Assembly (NCBI RefSeq): GCF_005938745.2 | Contig: NZ_VCBX02000001.1 | Coordinates: forward strand, 1,828,501 to 1,892,500 | DNA: 64,000 bases | Reading direction: 5' to 3' | From: Rhodococcus sp. KBS0724 | GTDB taxonomy: Bacteria; Actinomycetota; Actinomycetes; Mycobacteriales; Mycobacteriaceae | Part shown: positions 49,285 to 63,369 of the stretch, piece after piece | How positions within the stretch are numbered: the first letter of the stretch is position 1 | Layout of the letters: the number at the start of each line of letters is the position of its first letter | The notes under the pieces: model-generated | What the model saw: only the letters and a program-made list of their open reading frames with translations | Told to the model about the DNA's origin: nothing | The model's database searches: none | Program-made: the position numbers and the translations under genes

Positions 49285-50232
49285 CTAGGCGCCTACTGCG
49301 GCGGACACCCGTTCGAGTAGGTCGAGTTCACTTGACGAGAGCACCAGATCCGGTGCGTCGAGTAGGGCCGGAAGTTGCTCTACTCGGCTGACACTGGCAA
49401 TCGGCGCGGTGATGCCGGGCCTGGTCAGCAGCCAGGCCAAGGCGATGGTCGACATTTCGCTGGTGTGATTCTCGGCGATTTCGGCGATCGCATCGACCAC
49501 GGCGAGGCCGGCGTCACTGAAGTAACTTGCCGTGATGCGTTCGCGGGGGCTTCCGTCGATATCTGCGCGGGTTCGGTACTTTCCGGTGAGGAAACCCGAG
49601 GCGAGTGCAAAGTAGGGGAAGACGCTGATGTTGTTGTCGGTGGCGATCTTCGCAAGTTCCGGTTCGTATGATTTCCGGTGCACCAGGTTGTAGTGCGGCT
49701 GCAGTGCGATGGGACGCGCGTACCCGTTCTCTTCGGTGATTCGCAACCATTCGCGAACGCGGTCGGGGGTGTAATTCGAGATTCCGAGGTATCGAACCTT
49801 GCCGCTCTCGACCAGTGCGTTAAGCGCTTCGAGAGTTTCCTCGAGTGGCGTACTCGGATCGTCGAAGTGCGCGTAGTACAGATCGATGCGATCGGCTTGC
49901 AGGCGGCGAAGCGACGCGTCCGCTGCCGCGGCGATGTTGTCTGCCTTCAAACCCTTGAAATCGGGGTGGCTGCCAACCTTGGTGGCGACGACGATGTCTT
50001 CCTGAAGCCCGCGATCGGTGATCCACTTTCCGATGATGGTTTCGGATTCTCCGCCGGAGTTACCCGGGACAGCGGCGGTGTACGAGTCGGCTGTGTCGAT
50101 GAAGTTCGCGCCGGATTCGGCAAAGGCGTCGAGAATCTCGAAGGACGTCGCCTCGTCGGCGGTCCACCCGAAGGGGTTGCCGCCCAAGGACAACCGAAAA
50201 ATGTCGATATCCGAGCTGCCGATTTTCGCCAC
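49285..50232 (-). CDS. Aldo/keto reductase
   Basis: A 315-residue NADPH-dependent oxidoreductase started at GTG 50232 (VAKIGSSDIDIFRLSLGG), with GGGAG 9 nt upstream. The catalytic tetrad is present: Asp and Tyr in FIDTADSY, Lys in VVATKVGS and His in YYAHFDDPSTP. The C-terminal cofactor segment is IASVSRVEQL. The fold is a TIM barrel. It most resembles the general-stress YajO/YhdN group; the substrate is unknown. Confidence 0.9.
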   Translation of the reverse strand: MAKIGSSDIDIFRLSLGGNPFGWTADEATSFEILDAFAESGANFIDTADSYTAAVPGNSGGESETIIGKWITDRGLQEDIVVATKVGSHPDFKGLKADNIAAAADASLRRLQADRIDLYYAHFDDPSTPLEETLEALNALVESGKVRYLGISNYTPDRVREWLRITEENGYARPIALQPHYNLVHRKSYEPELAKIATDNNISVFPYFALASGFLTGKYRTRADIDGSPRERITASYFSDAGLAVVDAIAEIAENHTSEMSTIALAWLLTRPGITAPIASVSRVEQLPALLDAPDLVLSSSELDLLERVSAAVGA

Positions 50233-50426
50233 TGCGCAGAACTCCCGTCGATGCAACGTCGACGCCATTCGCCGACGTCCGAACCGTACCGTGTTGCATC
50301 CCGATAGGGGGTGTGGAGTCCGGGGATCGCGTCGAAATCGTTGTTGTTCGTGATTGCCGCGTGCGGTGTGGGGTATGGCCACTGGGTAATGATCTGTGTT
50401 CGACGGACTGTGCGAAGGAGAGTCCG

Positions 50427-50849
50427 ATGTCGATGGTCAGTGAAGCGACCCGGGTGGTCACGGGCGCGGCGAGCGTGACCACCAGTGCGGTGGGAGCCGT
50501 TGGCGGCGGCGTTGTCGGAGGAGTGAACGGCGGAATCCGCGGCGCGGTCGGTGGTGTGCGCGACGGAATGCGAGCGGGAAGCAAGTCGACGCCGACGGCT
50601 GTTCTCACACTCGCGGCGATGGGTGCTGCCGGTTTGGTCGAGTGGCCGATTCTGCTGGGATTCGGCGGCGCTGCCGTCGTGCTACGGCAGTGGGATCGTC
50701 ATGACGGTGAGCGCGAAGAAGGTGAGCCGAAGAAAATTGAGAAGACTGCGCGAGCGGAGTTGAGTGCCGCCCCGGCGCCTCGGCCTGAGCAGGTGTCAGG
50801 TGCGGGCACACCGGAGAAAACTGCGACAAAACCGGGACCGGTGGCATGA
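50427..50849 (+). CDS. Small membrane-associated protein preceding the P-type ATPase
   Basis: A 140-residue protein started at ATG 50427 (SD AAGGAG). Residues ~10-55 form a Gly/Val-rich segment (VVTGAASVTTSAVGAVGGG), ~57-80 a hydrophobic stretch (LAAMGAAGLVEWPILLGFGGAAVVL), and the tail is charged and Pro/Ala rich. The stop overlaps the start of the giant P-type ATPase by 4 nt, so it is translated together with the ATPase and may be its accessory subunit. No family is recognised. Confidence 0.7.
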   Translation: MSMVSEATRVVTGAASVTTSAVGAVGGGVVGGVNGGIRGAVGGVRDGMRAGSKSTPTAVLTLAAMGAAGLVEWPILLGFGGAAVVLRQWDRHDGEREEGEPKKIEKTARAELSAAPAPRPEQVSGAGTPEKTATKPGPVA

Positions 50850-53800
50850 ATCTATTCCCAGCGGGACTGGCCGGGCTTCTGTCCACACCGTTTCGATCCA
50901 CGGCCGAGCGGCAATTGATCGGGCGGGCCTTCAGCACAGCCGTCGCCGCAGCGGGAATTGTTCCGGCACTTGCCGGTTCGGTGTCGCGGGTACCGAATCT
51001 TCCGGGATCGTCGTTGCTTGCGGCCGGGGTCTCGGTTCTGCACCATCAACCGGCTCTGCGTCAGCAGTTGGAACGCATGCTCGGGCGCGAATTGACCGAT
51101 CTGGTCCTCGAATCGGCCAAGTCGGTGACCGACGTGGTGACACAGGCTCCTGCGGCGTTGACGGTAGATCTCGGTATGCGCTCGCTACTGCTCGGTGAGG
51201 CCTGGAGCCTGCGCAATGCATCGCAGGAGTGGGGTGTTGCGGTGTCGTCGGAGGTGCCGGACGACGAAAGTCGTGGGCCAGGTGAGCGCCACGCGGAGCG
51301 AGTAGCGCTAGCTCAGTTGGCAAGTGGTGCTGTGATCGGTGCTGTCACACAGAATTCCGAGATTGCGTCGACTGCGGTGCGTGTTGCGGCGCCGCGGGCG
51401 TTGCGGATTTCCCGAGAGGCGTTTGCCGCAGTGTTGACGAGGGAGCTGTGGCAGCGCGAGGGATCGCTGGTTGTCGACCCCGGCGCTGCCCGACGGCTCG
51501 ACCGCGTCGACACAGTTCTGATCGATCCGCGTGTACTCCTCACCGAGGAGCTTCGGGTGTCGGATATCCGGGGCGTTGCTGACTCGGATCGGGTACATAT
51601 TTGGGATCGCGCGCGCCGAAAACTCGAAGACGGCAAACTCACTGTCGGGTGGCACCGGATCGGCGGTGCCGATGTGCTCGTGCGTCCCACCCGAAAACCG
51701 TTGGCACAAGCTGTAGTAGCGGAGCTGCGTGCTGCTGGGGTGCGCGCTGTCAGCCTCGATGTAGACACTCTCGGGTCTCTGCGCGGCGGCTTCGACGAAC
51801 TCCTCGAGGCCGCTGGCGACAGCGACCGAGACATCGACCGGGCGTTGGAATCTGCCCTGACCACATTGTCGGAAGCAAACGCACGTGTCGGAGTTGTCAG
51901 TTCATTCCACCCGGCCGGGCCGACGGAGCTCCGGATCGGTGTTGCCGAGCCTGACCGGGCGCCGCCGTCGGCAGATATCCTCGAACGTGACCTTGCCGGG
52001 GTGTGGCGGGTGCTGCATGCCCTGCCGGCGGCGCGGGCAGCGACGCGGCGTGGTGTCGAATTATCCAGCGGTGCTTCAGTCCTGGGTGCCTTGGTCATGC
52101 TTCCCGGTGTGCGTGGACGCGGGCCGGGGCCGATCACGATCGGTGCGGGGGCCGCATTGTGGACCGGCTTCCGGCTGGCGCACTCCGCGGTTGGCGTGGA
52201 CGTTCCCGAAGGTTCCGCGCGCAACGACTGGCACGAACTGGGCACAGACGAAGTGTTACGCGAACTCCCGTCACCCGACGAGAAGGCCGTGGCTGCACCT
52301 CGATTCGGAACGCTGTCGCGCGTTGCTGCGCCGGTCCGGGTGGGCCGCGACGTTCTGGATGCAGTCAGATCGGAGTTGTCGGATCCCTTGACGCCGGTCC
52401 TGGCGACCGGATCGGCTGCCAGTGCAATTCTGGGCTCGCCGATCGATGCAATTCTGGTGGGTTCCGTGCTGACTGGCAACGCCACTCTGTCGGCGATTCA
52501 GAGACTGCACTCGGAACATGTTGTTCGCGAACTTCTTCGGGTGCAGGAGCCCTTGGCGCGACGGGTACCGGCGGGACAGGAATCGACTGGGGCAGACCCT
52601 GAGCGGGTTTCGGCGGACGAATTGCAGATCGGCGACATCCTGGTTCTCGAGTCCGGAGATGTGGTGCCTGCCGATGCTCGGCTACTCGACGTCGATTCGC
52701 TCGAGGTCGACGAATCTTCCCTGACCGGCGAATCCATGCCGGTCGAGAAGCAGACCGATCCCACCCCCGGAGTGCCGGTGGCTGAGCGAAGTTGCATGGT
52801 CTACGCCGCCACAACCGTCGTTGCCGGTGAGGCCCGTGCAGTGGTGACTGCCGTGGGCTCGCAGACCGAAGCCCGCAAGGTCGATGTCCGGGAGCCGCAG
52901 CGTGGCCCCGAAGTAGGACTGACGCACAGACTCCGAGATCTCACCCGAAAGACGCTCCCCGTCAGTCTCGGTGGCGGGGCGTTGGTTACCGCGGTGGGAG
53001 TGCTTCGGGGCACAGCGCTGCGCCAGGCAGTGACCAGTGGGGTTGCGGTTGCCGTTGCCGCTGTGCCGGAAGGTTTGCCGTTGGTTGCCACTCTGGCACA
53101 GCAGGCCGCCGCACGCAGGCTGACATCGGTGGGAGCGCTGGTCCGTTCGCCGCGCTCGATCGAGGCGCTGGGACGCGTGGATGTGGTGTGTTTCGACAAA
53201 ACCGGAACTCTGAGCGAGAACCATCTGCATGTCGCGGCAGTCGAGCGGGTTGACGGGTGGCGGGGAAATCGGATCTTGGAAGTTGCCGCGCGAAGTGCCT
53301 TGAGTAACAGCGGAGATCAGGTCTTTCACTCGACAGACGCGGCTGTTGTCAGTGCTGCCGACGACGTGTTGGCCCATCCGGTGGTGTTCGAGGATGCCGA
53401 AGCGTCGGCGATGGTGCCGTTCCGCTCGGGCCGGCCGTATTCTGCTGCATTGATCGGGCATCGGATTGCTCTCAAAGGTTCACCAGAGTTCGTGGCGCAC
53501 GCCGCCGTATCGAAGAAGCGTGTGTCCTCGGGGCATGTCAAGAAGATGGCCAAGCGTGGACTCCGGGTCATCGCGGTGGCTCAACGTGAGCTGTCCGAGT
53601 CGGCTGCCCAGCGCGCTGCACAGGACCCCGAGTTTCTGGAAGAGTGCTGCGCACATGATCTGGAGCCGGTCGGACTGCTCGGGCTCTCCGACACTCTGCG
53701 CTCCGATGCCGGGCAACTCGTCGCGGAACTTCGCGAGCGGGGACTGGGTGTTCGGGTACTCACCGGCGATCATCCGCTGACCGCGGCAGCTGTTGCGGGG

Positions 53801-54742
53801 GAGTTGGGTTTGGACGTCAAGCCCGGCGACGTGCTCACCGGTTCGGAGTGGGAGAACATGTCCCACGCCGAGAAAGAGGCCGCGGTTGCGGAACGAACCG
53901 TGTTCGCGCGCATGACACCCGAACACAAAGTGCAGGTTGTGCACGCGCTGGAGTCGAGTGGCTCGGTATGCGCGATGGTGGGTGACGGTGCCAACGACGC
54001 AGCCGCGATCCGTGCTGCCAGTGTGGGAATCGGAGTTGCTTCCACCGGTAGTGATCCCGCCAGGGGCGCTGCAGATATCGTCCTACTGGAGGGACGGGTC
54101 AGCGGGTTGATCGACGCTCTCGACGAGGGCGCGCAATTGTGGCAACGGGTGCGCTCCGCGGTAGGTGTTCTTCTCGGTGGCAACGCAGGCGAAGTGGCAT
54201 TTGCGTTGATGGGCAGCGCATTGTCCGGAGTATCGCCACTCAATGCGCGACAGATGTTGCTGGTCAATCTCATGACCGATGCGTTGCCCGCCGCAGCCTT
54301 GGCGGTGAGTACGCCGACGGCCGAGGGTCGCAGCGATACGCCGGCGACGGACGCGGACGCGTTGTGGCGCACCATTACCGTCCGCGGCGGTGCAACCGCA
54401 GCTGGGGCTCTGTCCGCCTGGATTCTTGCCCGGATGACCGGTCGACGGCGACGTGCGTCGACGGTGGCTCTGGTGGCCTTGGTAGGTACCCAACTCGGGC
54501 AGACCTTGATCGAATCGCGGAGTCCGCTGGTAGTGGTGACGGCTGTGGGGTCGGTCGGGGTGCTCAGCGTTCTTGTCAGCACCCCCGTAGTGAGCCAGTT
54601 CCTGGGCTGCACTCCACTCGGTCCGCTCGCGTGGGCACAGGCAATCGGATGTGCGTGCGGCGCAACCACTCTTGCAGCGGTTGCCTCTCCCATCATCGAG
54701 CGGTTGGTGATGCCCCAGAACGGCACCCAGAACGGCAGTTGA
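50846..54742 (+). CDS. Giant P-type cation ATPase (CtpI-like) with degenerate N-terminal module
   Basis: A 1298-residue protein, about 400 residues longer than ordinary P2-type ATPases; M. tuberculosis CtpI is likewise oversized. The C-terminal ~800 residues are a full pump: TGES at 627-630, PEGLP at 741-745 in TM4, phosphorylation site DKTGT with D784, MTPEHK (1023-1028) and GDGAND at 1046-1051. The first ~450 residues look like a decayed copy of the catalytic region: RRLDRVDTVLIDPRVLLTE (around 217-235) parallels ..LGRVDVVCFDKTGTLSE, with DPR in place of DKT. Ion specificity is not readable, though PEGLP-type pumps move calcium, magnesium or similar ions. Confidence 0.9.
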   Translation: MNLFPAGLAGLLSTPFRSTAERQLIGRAFSTAVAAAGIVPALAGSVSRVPNLPGSSLLAAGVSVLHHQPALRQQLERMLGRELTDLVLESAKSVTDVVTQAPAALTVDLGMRSLLLGEAWSLRNASQEWGVAVSSEVPDDESRGPGERHAERVALAQLASGAVIGAVTQNSEIASTAVRVAAPRALRISREAFAAVLTRELWQREGSLVVDPGAARRLDRVDTVLIDPRVLLTEELRVSDIRGVADSDRVHIWDRARRKLEDGKLTVGWHRIGGADVLVRPTRKPLAQAVVAELRAAGVRAVSLDVDTLGSLRGGFDELLEAAGDSDRDIDRALESALTTLSEANARVGVVSSFHPAGPTELRIGVAEPDRAPPSADILERDLAGVWRVLHALPAARAATRRGVELSSGASVLGALVMLPGVRGRGPGPITIGAGAALWTGFRLAHSAVGVDVPEGSARNDWHELGTDEVLRELPSPDEKAVAAPRFGTLSRVAAPVRVGRDVLDAVRSELSDPLTPVLATGSAASAILGSPIDAILVGSVLTGNATLSAIQRLHSEHVVRELLRVQEPLARRVPAGQESTGADPERVSADELQIGDILVLESGDVVPADARLLDVDSLEVDESSLTGESMPVEKQTDPTPGVPVAERSCMVYAATTVVAGEARAVVTAVGSQTEARKVDVREPQRGPEVGLTHRLRDLTRKTLPVSLGGGALVTAVGVLRGTALRQAVTSGVAVAVAAVPEGLPLVATLAQQAAARRLTSVGALVRSPRSIEALGRVDVVCFDKTGTLSENHLHVAAVERVDGWRGNRILEVAARSALSNSGDQVFHSTDAAVVSAADDVLAHPVVFEDAEASAMVPFRSGRPYSAALIGHRIALKGSPEFVAHAAVSKKRVSSGHVKKMAKRGLRVIAVAQRELSESAAQRAAQDPEFLEECCAHDLEPVGLLGLSDTLRSDAGQLVAELRERGLGVRVLTGDHPLTAAAVAGELGLDVKPGDVLTGSEWENMSHAEKEAAVAERTVFARMTPEHKVQVVHALESSGSVCAMVGDGANDAAAIRAASVGIGVASTGSDPARGAADIVLLEGRVSGLIDALDEGAQLWQRVRSAVGVLLGGNAGEVAFALMGSALSGVSPLNARQMLLVNLMTDALPAAALAVSTPTAEGRSDTPATDADALWRTITVRGGATAAGALSAWILARMTGRRRRASTVALVALVGTQLGQTLIESRSPLVVVTAVGSVGVLSVLVSTPVVSQFLGCTPLGPLAWAQAIGCACGATTLAAVASPIIERLVMPQNGTQNGS

Positions 54743-54749
54743 TACAGAG

Positions 54750-54783
54750 ATGGCCCCCGCCGGAGTTATCCGACGGGGGCCAT
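54750..54783. terminator. Bidirectional terminator
   Basis: ATGGCCCCCGCCGG (54750-54763) pairs with CCGACGGGGGCCAT (54770-54783) with one C/A mismatch and a short loop. It separates the convergent P-ATPase and carboxylase genes. No long T-run follows on either side. Confidence 0.8.
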
Positions 54784-54798
54784 GTGTGTCTGCAGTGA

Positions 54799-60291
<5,493 letters not shown>

Positions 60292-60571
60292 TGCCACCGT
60301 CCTTGATGAGATTCATACGTCGCGTACGACGCGATATGGGCTGATCGTGCGTCACATACCGTCATGCTGTGGTTCTGACCCGCTCCGGGTTGTGGGCACT
60401 GCTGCTGTGACAAAAACTGCGGTGATGCGAATTGCTTGCCCCCGGTATGCGCATCTGCAGGTGTTTGCCAGGTGGGTTCGTGAGTCCGGTGACGCCGAGT
60501 GCACGCGTCACGCCTGTGGCATGGACTCAGAACCGCTCCAATCACGAAATAGCAACATAGTGTTTCTGCCT

Positions 60572-60586
60572 CCAGGGAGTCCCTGG
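60572..60586. promoter_or_regulatory. Palindrome CCAGGGA-g-TCCCTGG
   Basis: Perfect 7+1+7 palindrome, about 280 nt upstream of the carboxylase start. It shares the CAGGG/CCCTG core with the site at 39215-39232 but with a shorter spacer. Confidence 0.45.
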
Positions 60587-60659
60587 TTTATCTAAGGATG
60601 CAGCATGCGCGCCCACATGTCACCTGGGCGAATTGAAGAATATTAGTCAACGTGAACTC

Positions 60660-60674
60660 CGGTAACGCTTACCG
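60660..60674. promoter_or_regulatory. Palindrome CGGTAA-cgc-TTACCG
   Basis: Perfect 6+3+6 palindrome, about 370 nt upstream of the carboxylase start. It could be an operator or a small stem. Confidence 0.4.
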
Positions 60675-60707
60675 TTTAATACGCTGCGACACAGTCCTTT
60701 TCGCTGC

Positions 60708-60723
60708 TGTGATACGGATCACG
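60708..60723. promoter_or_regulatory. Crp/GlxR-like site
   Basis: TGTGATACGGATCACG matches TGTGA-N6-TCACA except the last base. It lies about 420 nt upstream of the carboxylase gene and might be an activator site or belong to an unannotated transcript. Confidence 0.45.
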
Positions 60724-60818
60724 AAGCATTCGAAAGGGCTCGAAATTGAATACTCATGGGTAACAAATTCGATTCTGGCGCAGCAGTTTTGAATTTCTCG
60801 CATGCTACCGACCAGTGT

Positions 60819-60843
60819 TACTCATCAGTACTACTGACGAGTA
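60819..60843. promoter_or_regulatory. Long palindrome around 60831
   Basis: TACTCATCAGTA (60819-60830) and TACTGACGAGTA (60832-60843) are 12-base arms with one mismatch, separated by a single C. The 25-bp symmetry is typical of a TetR-type operator. No regulator gene is adjacent. Confidence 0.5.
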
Positions 60844-60970
60844 CGTTGATACTGCTCAAATGCGGCAGCAATGAAATTGTGGCTCTCGGGTCAGTGTGGA
60901 TCAATTCCGAAAGCGGTGGCGTGCCACTCGCGGTGAGTGACACACCCTGTTTCCCAGTGTATGCCACTAG

Positions 60971-61756
60971 TTATGTTGCTGTAGAACTGCTTTCAAGATT
61001 TCCGGGGTCTGATTTATCGGCTGGGAGACGAGCCTCCAGTTCGTCGAGATGGCGAGCAATGTCGTCGAATCCGGACTGGGGCAGGTTCAACCGGTCACCG
61101 AGTGTGGTTGCTGCCGTGCGGAAATCCTGGACCAGAGGTGCGTATTTGACGGACAGCCTTGTTCGAGTCGGTTCGTCGAGATGCTTCACGCTGCCTGCGT
61201 TGTCGACGAAATCGCTGAATTTGACGAGGAATACACCGGGATCGTCGATAACCGAGACAACGTGGTCGCGATAGCTGACGGCATTTCCGTCGCGGCTGTC
61301 GTTGATCGGATTAGTAACGGCTGCAACGATATTCGATACTCGTTCTCCGAAGGTGTCGGAAATTGCGCGTGACGCCAACTGCCTCAGTAAGGATTCGTCC
61401 TCGTCGGATGTCGGGTGGTCGGACAACAGTTCGATAACGGCACGCGGTTGATCTTCTACCGTGTCGTGGAGCGCCGTGGCGGCCAGAACATCGCCGTCGA
61501 CGCATCCATATCGGAGGAGTCTGAGAACATTGCGCAGAGGGTGGACGATATACGGGTCCTCGGGGTTCTTGATTCCGTTCTTGCGGTTCTGGTCGATGTG
61601 AGCGAGCGCGGCTACATTCATTGCTTGCCGCAAGACTCCGCCGGAAATGGACGCCCGCTCCGCTGCCTCCAGGACTGCGAGTGCGAGGAGGGCCGGGTCC
61701 ATCTCTTTGAGAGCGATAGCGTCGAAAGTTCGGCTCATCGGTGTGGTGTCGTGCAT
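60971..61756 (-). CDS. HD-domain protein of the SpoT/RelA hydrolase type (small alarmone hydrolase-like)
   Basis: A 261-residue protein started at ATG 61756 (MHDTTPMSRTF), with GAGAGGA upstream; the longer frame is not supported. The HD pattern is close to RSH hydrolase domains: AHIDQNRKNG (His 53), PYIVHPLRN (His 72), LHDTVEDQ (HD at 97-98, ED at 101-102) and VKFSDFVDNA. The synthetase and regulatory parts of full RSH proteins are missing, so it would be a standalone (p)ppGpp hydrolase. It is divergent from the sigma factor across 93 nt. Confidence 0.8.
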   Translation of the reverse strand: MHDTTPMSRTFDAIALKEMDPALLALAVLEAAERASISGGVLRQAMNVAALAHIDQNRKNGIKNPEDPYIVHPLRNVLRLLRYGCVDGDVLAATALHDTVEDQPRAVIELLSDHPTSDEDESLLRQLASRAISDTFGERVSNIVAAVTNPINDSRDGNAVSYRDHVVSVIDDPGVFLVKFSDFVDNAGSVKHLDEPTRTRLSVKYAPLVQDFRTAATTLGDRLNLPQSGFDDIARHLDELEARLPADKSDPGNLESSSTAT

Positions 61757-61849
61757 AGGAATCCTCTCGATCATGGGGCAGGAAAAATGGCAGGCGTTGT
61801 TGCCTCGAGTCCTCCTGTGTATCTCGGCTTCGGCCACTAGTCTGAGGAA

Positions 61850-62824
61850 ATGACAGTCGATCAGGCGTTGGACAGCGATTTTCTGACACTTGCCGATCCG
61901 TATCGGCGGGAGCTTCTAGCGCACTGCTATCGCATGATGGGTTCCATCCATGATGCCGAGGACCAGGTCCAGGAAACCTTCATCCGGGCGTGGCGGGGAT
62001 TCGATGGTTTCCGCGGCCAATCGTCATTTCGGACCTGGCTTTATCGTATCGCGACGAACACGTGTTTGACGGCATTGGAAGGGCGCGCCAAGCGCCCACT
62101 TCCGACCGGCCTGGGCGCACCCAGTTCCGACCCTTCCGACGAGTTGGTCGAGCGCAGCGAGATCGCGTGGCTGGAACCCATTGCCGACTCGTCGTTGGGT
62201 GACGTGAACGATCCGGCCGTCATGGTTGTACAGCGAGATTCCGTGCGACTGGCATTGATCGCCGCGCTGCAGCATCTCTCGGCGAGGCAGCGAGCGGTAC
62301 TGGTGTTGCGCGACGTATTGCAGTGGAAAGCCGCCGAGGTAGCCGAAGCTCTCGATACCACCACAACCGCGGTCAACAGTGTCTTGCAGCGAGCGCGCGC
62401 ACAGATCAGCAACATCGCGCCCACTGAAGACACGCTTATCGAACCCAGCTCTGGGGAAGCGCGAACCATGCTGCGTGAATACGTCCGAAGCTTCGAGAGC
62501 TACGACATCGAAGCCATCGTCGCTTTGTTCACGCGCGACGCCGTCTGGGAAATGCCACCGTTCGAGGGGTGGTACCGCGGCCCCGAGGCGATCGGCCAGC
62601 TCATCGGGAACAAATGCCCAGCCGACGGGCCAGGGGCAATGCGTCTATTGCCGACATCTGCCAACGGCCAGCCGGCCTTCGGGCTCTACATGCGTCAGGC
62701 GGACGGCATTCACCATGCATTTCAGCTGCATGTTCTCGACGTCACCGAATCCGGGATATCGCATGTGACCTGCTTCTTCGATCTGAGCCTGTTCCCCAGA
62801 TTCGGTTTACCGGCAGAGCTGTAA
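61850..62824 (+). CDS. ECF RNA polymerase sigma factor with C-terminal SnoaL-like domain
   Basis: A 324-residue sigma factor of the SigG/TIGR02960 type. Sigma-2 (~15-85) has the helix DAEDQVQETFIRAWRGFDGF and FRTWLYRIATNTCL; sigma-4 (~130-185) has LSARQRAVLVLRDVLQWKAAEVAEAL and TTAVNSVLQRARAQI. The C-terminal ~125 residues (SFESYDIEAIVALFTRDAVWEMPPF) form an NTF2/SnoaL-like domain that in this class acts as the built-in regulator instead of a separate anti-sigma factor. None is encoded next door. GAGGAA ends right at the ATG. Confidence 0.9.
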   Translation: MTVDQALDSDFLTLADPYRRELLAHCYRMMGSIHDAEDQVQETFIRAWRGFDGFRGQSSFRTWLYRIATNTCLTALEGRAKRPLPTGLGAPSSDPSDELVERSEIAWLEPIADSSLGDVNDPAVMVVQRDSVRLALIAALQHLSARQRAVLVLRDVLQWKAAEVAEALDTTTTAVNSVLQRARAQISNIAPTEDTLIEPSSGEARTMLREYVRSFESYDIEAIVALFTRDAVWEMPPFEGWYRGPEAIGQLIGNKCPADGPGAMRLLPTSANGQPAFGLYMRQADGIHHAFQLHVLDVTESGISHVTCFFDLSLFPRFGLPAEL

Positions 62825-62828
62825 ACAG

Positions 62829-62866
62829 GTCAGGGGTTGAACGCGTACTCGCGCACAACCCCTGAC
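62829..62866. terminator. Bidirectional terminator
   Basis: GTCAGGGGTTG (62829-62839) pairs perfectly with CAACCCCTGAC (62856-62866). It separates the convergent sigma-factor and VOC genes. There is no clear T-run. Confidence 0.8.
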
Positions 62867-62893
62867 GGTCGCAGTTCTACCGGGGATTCGTCT

Positions 62894-63301
62894 CTACTGG
62901 GGAACCGTCGCGGCGGGGTCCATCCACATGACCTCCCAGACGTGATTGTCGAGGTCGCGGAATGCGCGACCGTACATGAAGCCGTGATCCTGAGGCTCCA
63001 TCCACTTGGTGCCGCCGGCCGCGATCGCCGCATCGACAAAGCTGTCCACCTCTTCTCTGCTCTCTGCAGAGATACACATGAGGGCTTCGCGGGCTTTCGA
63101 CGTGTCACAGATGTCGTCCGCGATGAAGTCGCCGAATCGGGGCTCGTTCAGGAACATGACAGTCGCCGCGTCGCTGACGATCATCGACACAGTGTTCTCG
63201 TCACTGAACATGTCGTTGAACTCGAAGCCGAGCCCGGCAAAGAAAGAGCGTGTGGCGGAAACATCCTTCACAGGCATGTTGACGAAGAGCAGACGGGACA
63301 T
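62894..63301 (-). CDS. VOC (glyoxalase-like) family protein
   Basis: A 135-residue protein started at ATG 63301 with AAGGAG 7 nt upstream. The sequence LLFVNMPVKDVSATRSFFAGLGFEFNDMFSDEN at the N-terminus and DHGFMYGRAFRDLDNHVWEVMWMD at the C-terminus are typical of the lactoylglutathione-lyase-related subgroup found in bacteria. The His and Glu of the C-terminal DLDNHVWE are likely metal ligands. Its leader contains a hairpin. Function is unknown; many members protect against electrophiles. Confidence 0.87.
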   Translation of the reverse strand: MSRLLFVNMPVKDVSATRSFFAGLGFEFNDMFSDENTVSMIVSDAATVMFLNEPRFGDFIADDICDTSKAREALMCISAESREEVDSFVDAAIAAGGTKWMEPQDHGFMYGRAFRDLDNHVWEVMWMDPAATVPQ

Positions 63302-63316
63302 CAGGTACTCCTTGCG

Positions 63317-63369
63317 CTCGGATGGAACCGCAGTTGTTCGGTTCCTTTCGCATATACAGACCATCCGAG
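63317..63369. promoter_or_regulatory. Inverted repeat in the VOC gene leader
   Basis: CTCGGATGG (63317-63325) pairs with CCATCCGAG (63361-63369); inside it AACCG (63326-63330) pairs with CGGTT (63339-63343). It begins 16 nt upstream of the start codon and would enclose or sit beside the ribosome site region if transcribed. Confidence 0.45.

Larger units (their letters stand above)
60298..60970. other. Gene-free 673-nt region upstream of the carboxylase
   Basis: No convincing CDS on either strand; ORFs in the window here are unsupported. The stretch is noticeably AT-richer than its neighbours and holds several palindromes: CCAGGGAgTCCCTGG, CGGTAAcgcTTACCG, a Crp-like site and a 12+12 repeat around 60831 (listed separately). 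It is bounded by the carboxylase start and the stop of the leftward HD gene, so it should contain the carboxylase promoter and leader. Confidence 0.6.

Noticed and set aside
60756..61274. Rightward ORF starting in the gene-free region
   Set aside because: It has no good SD and runs antisense into the HD hydrolase gene. Its first part is AT-rich intergenic DNA without coding character.
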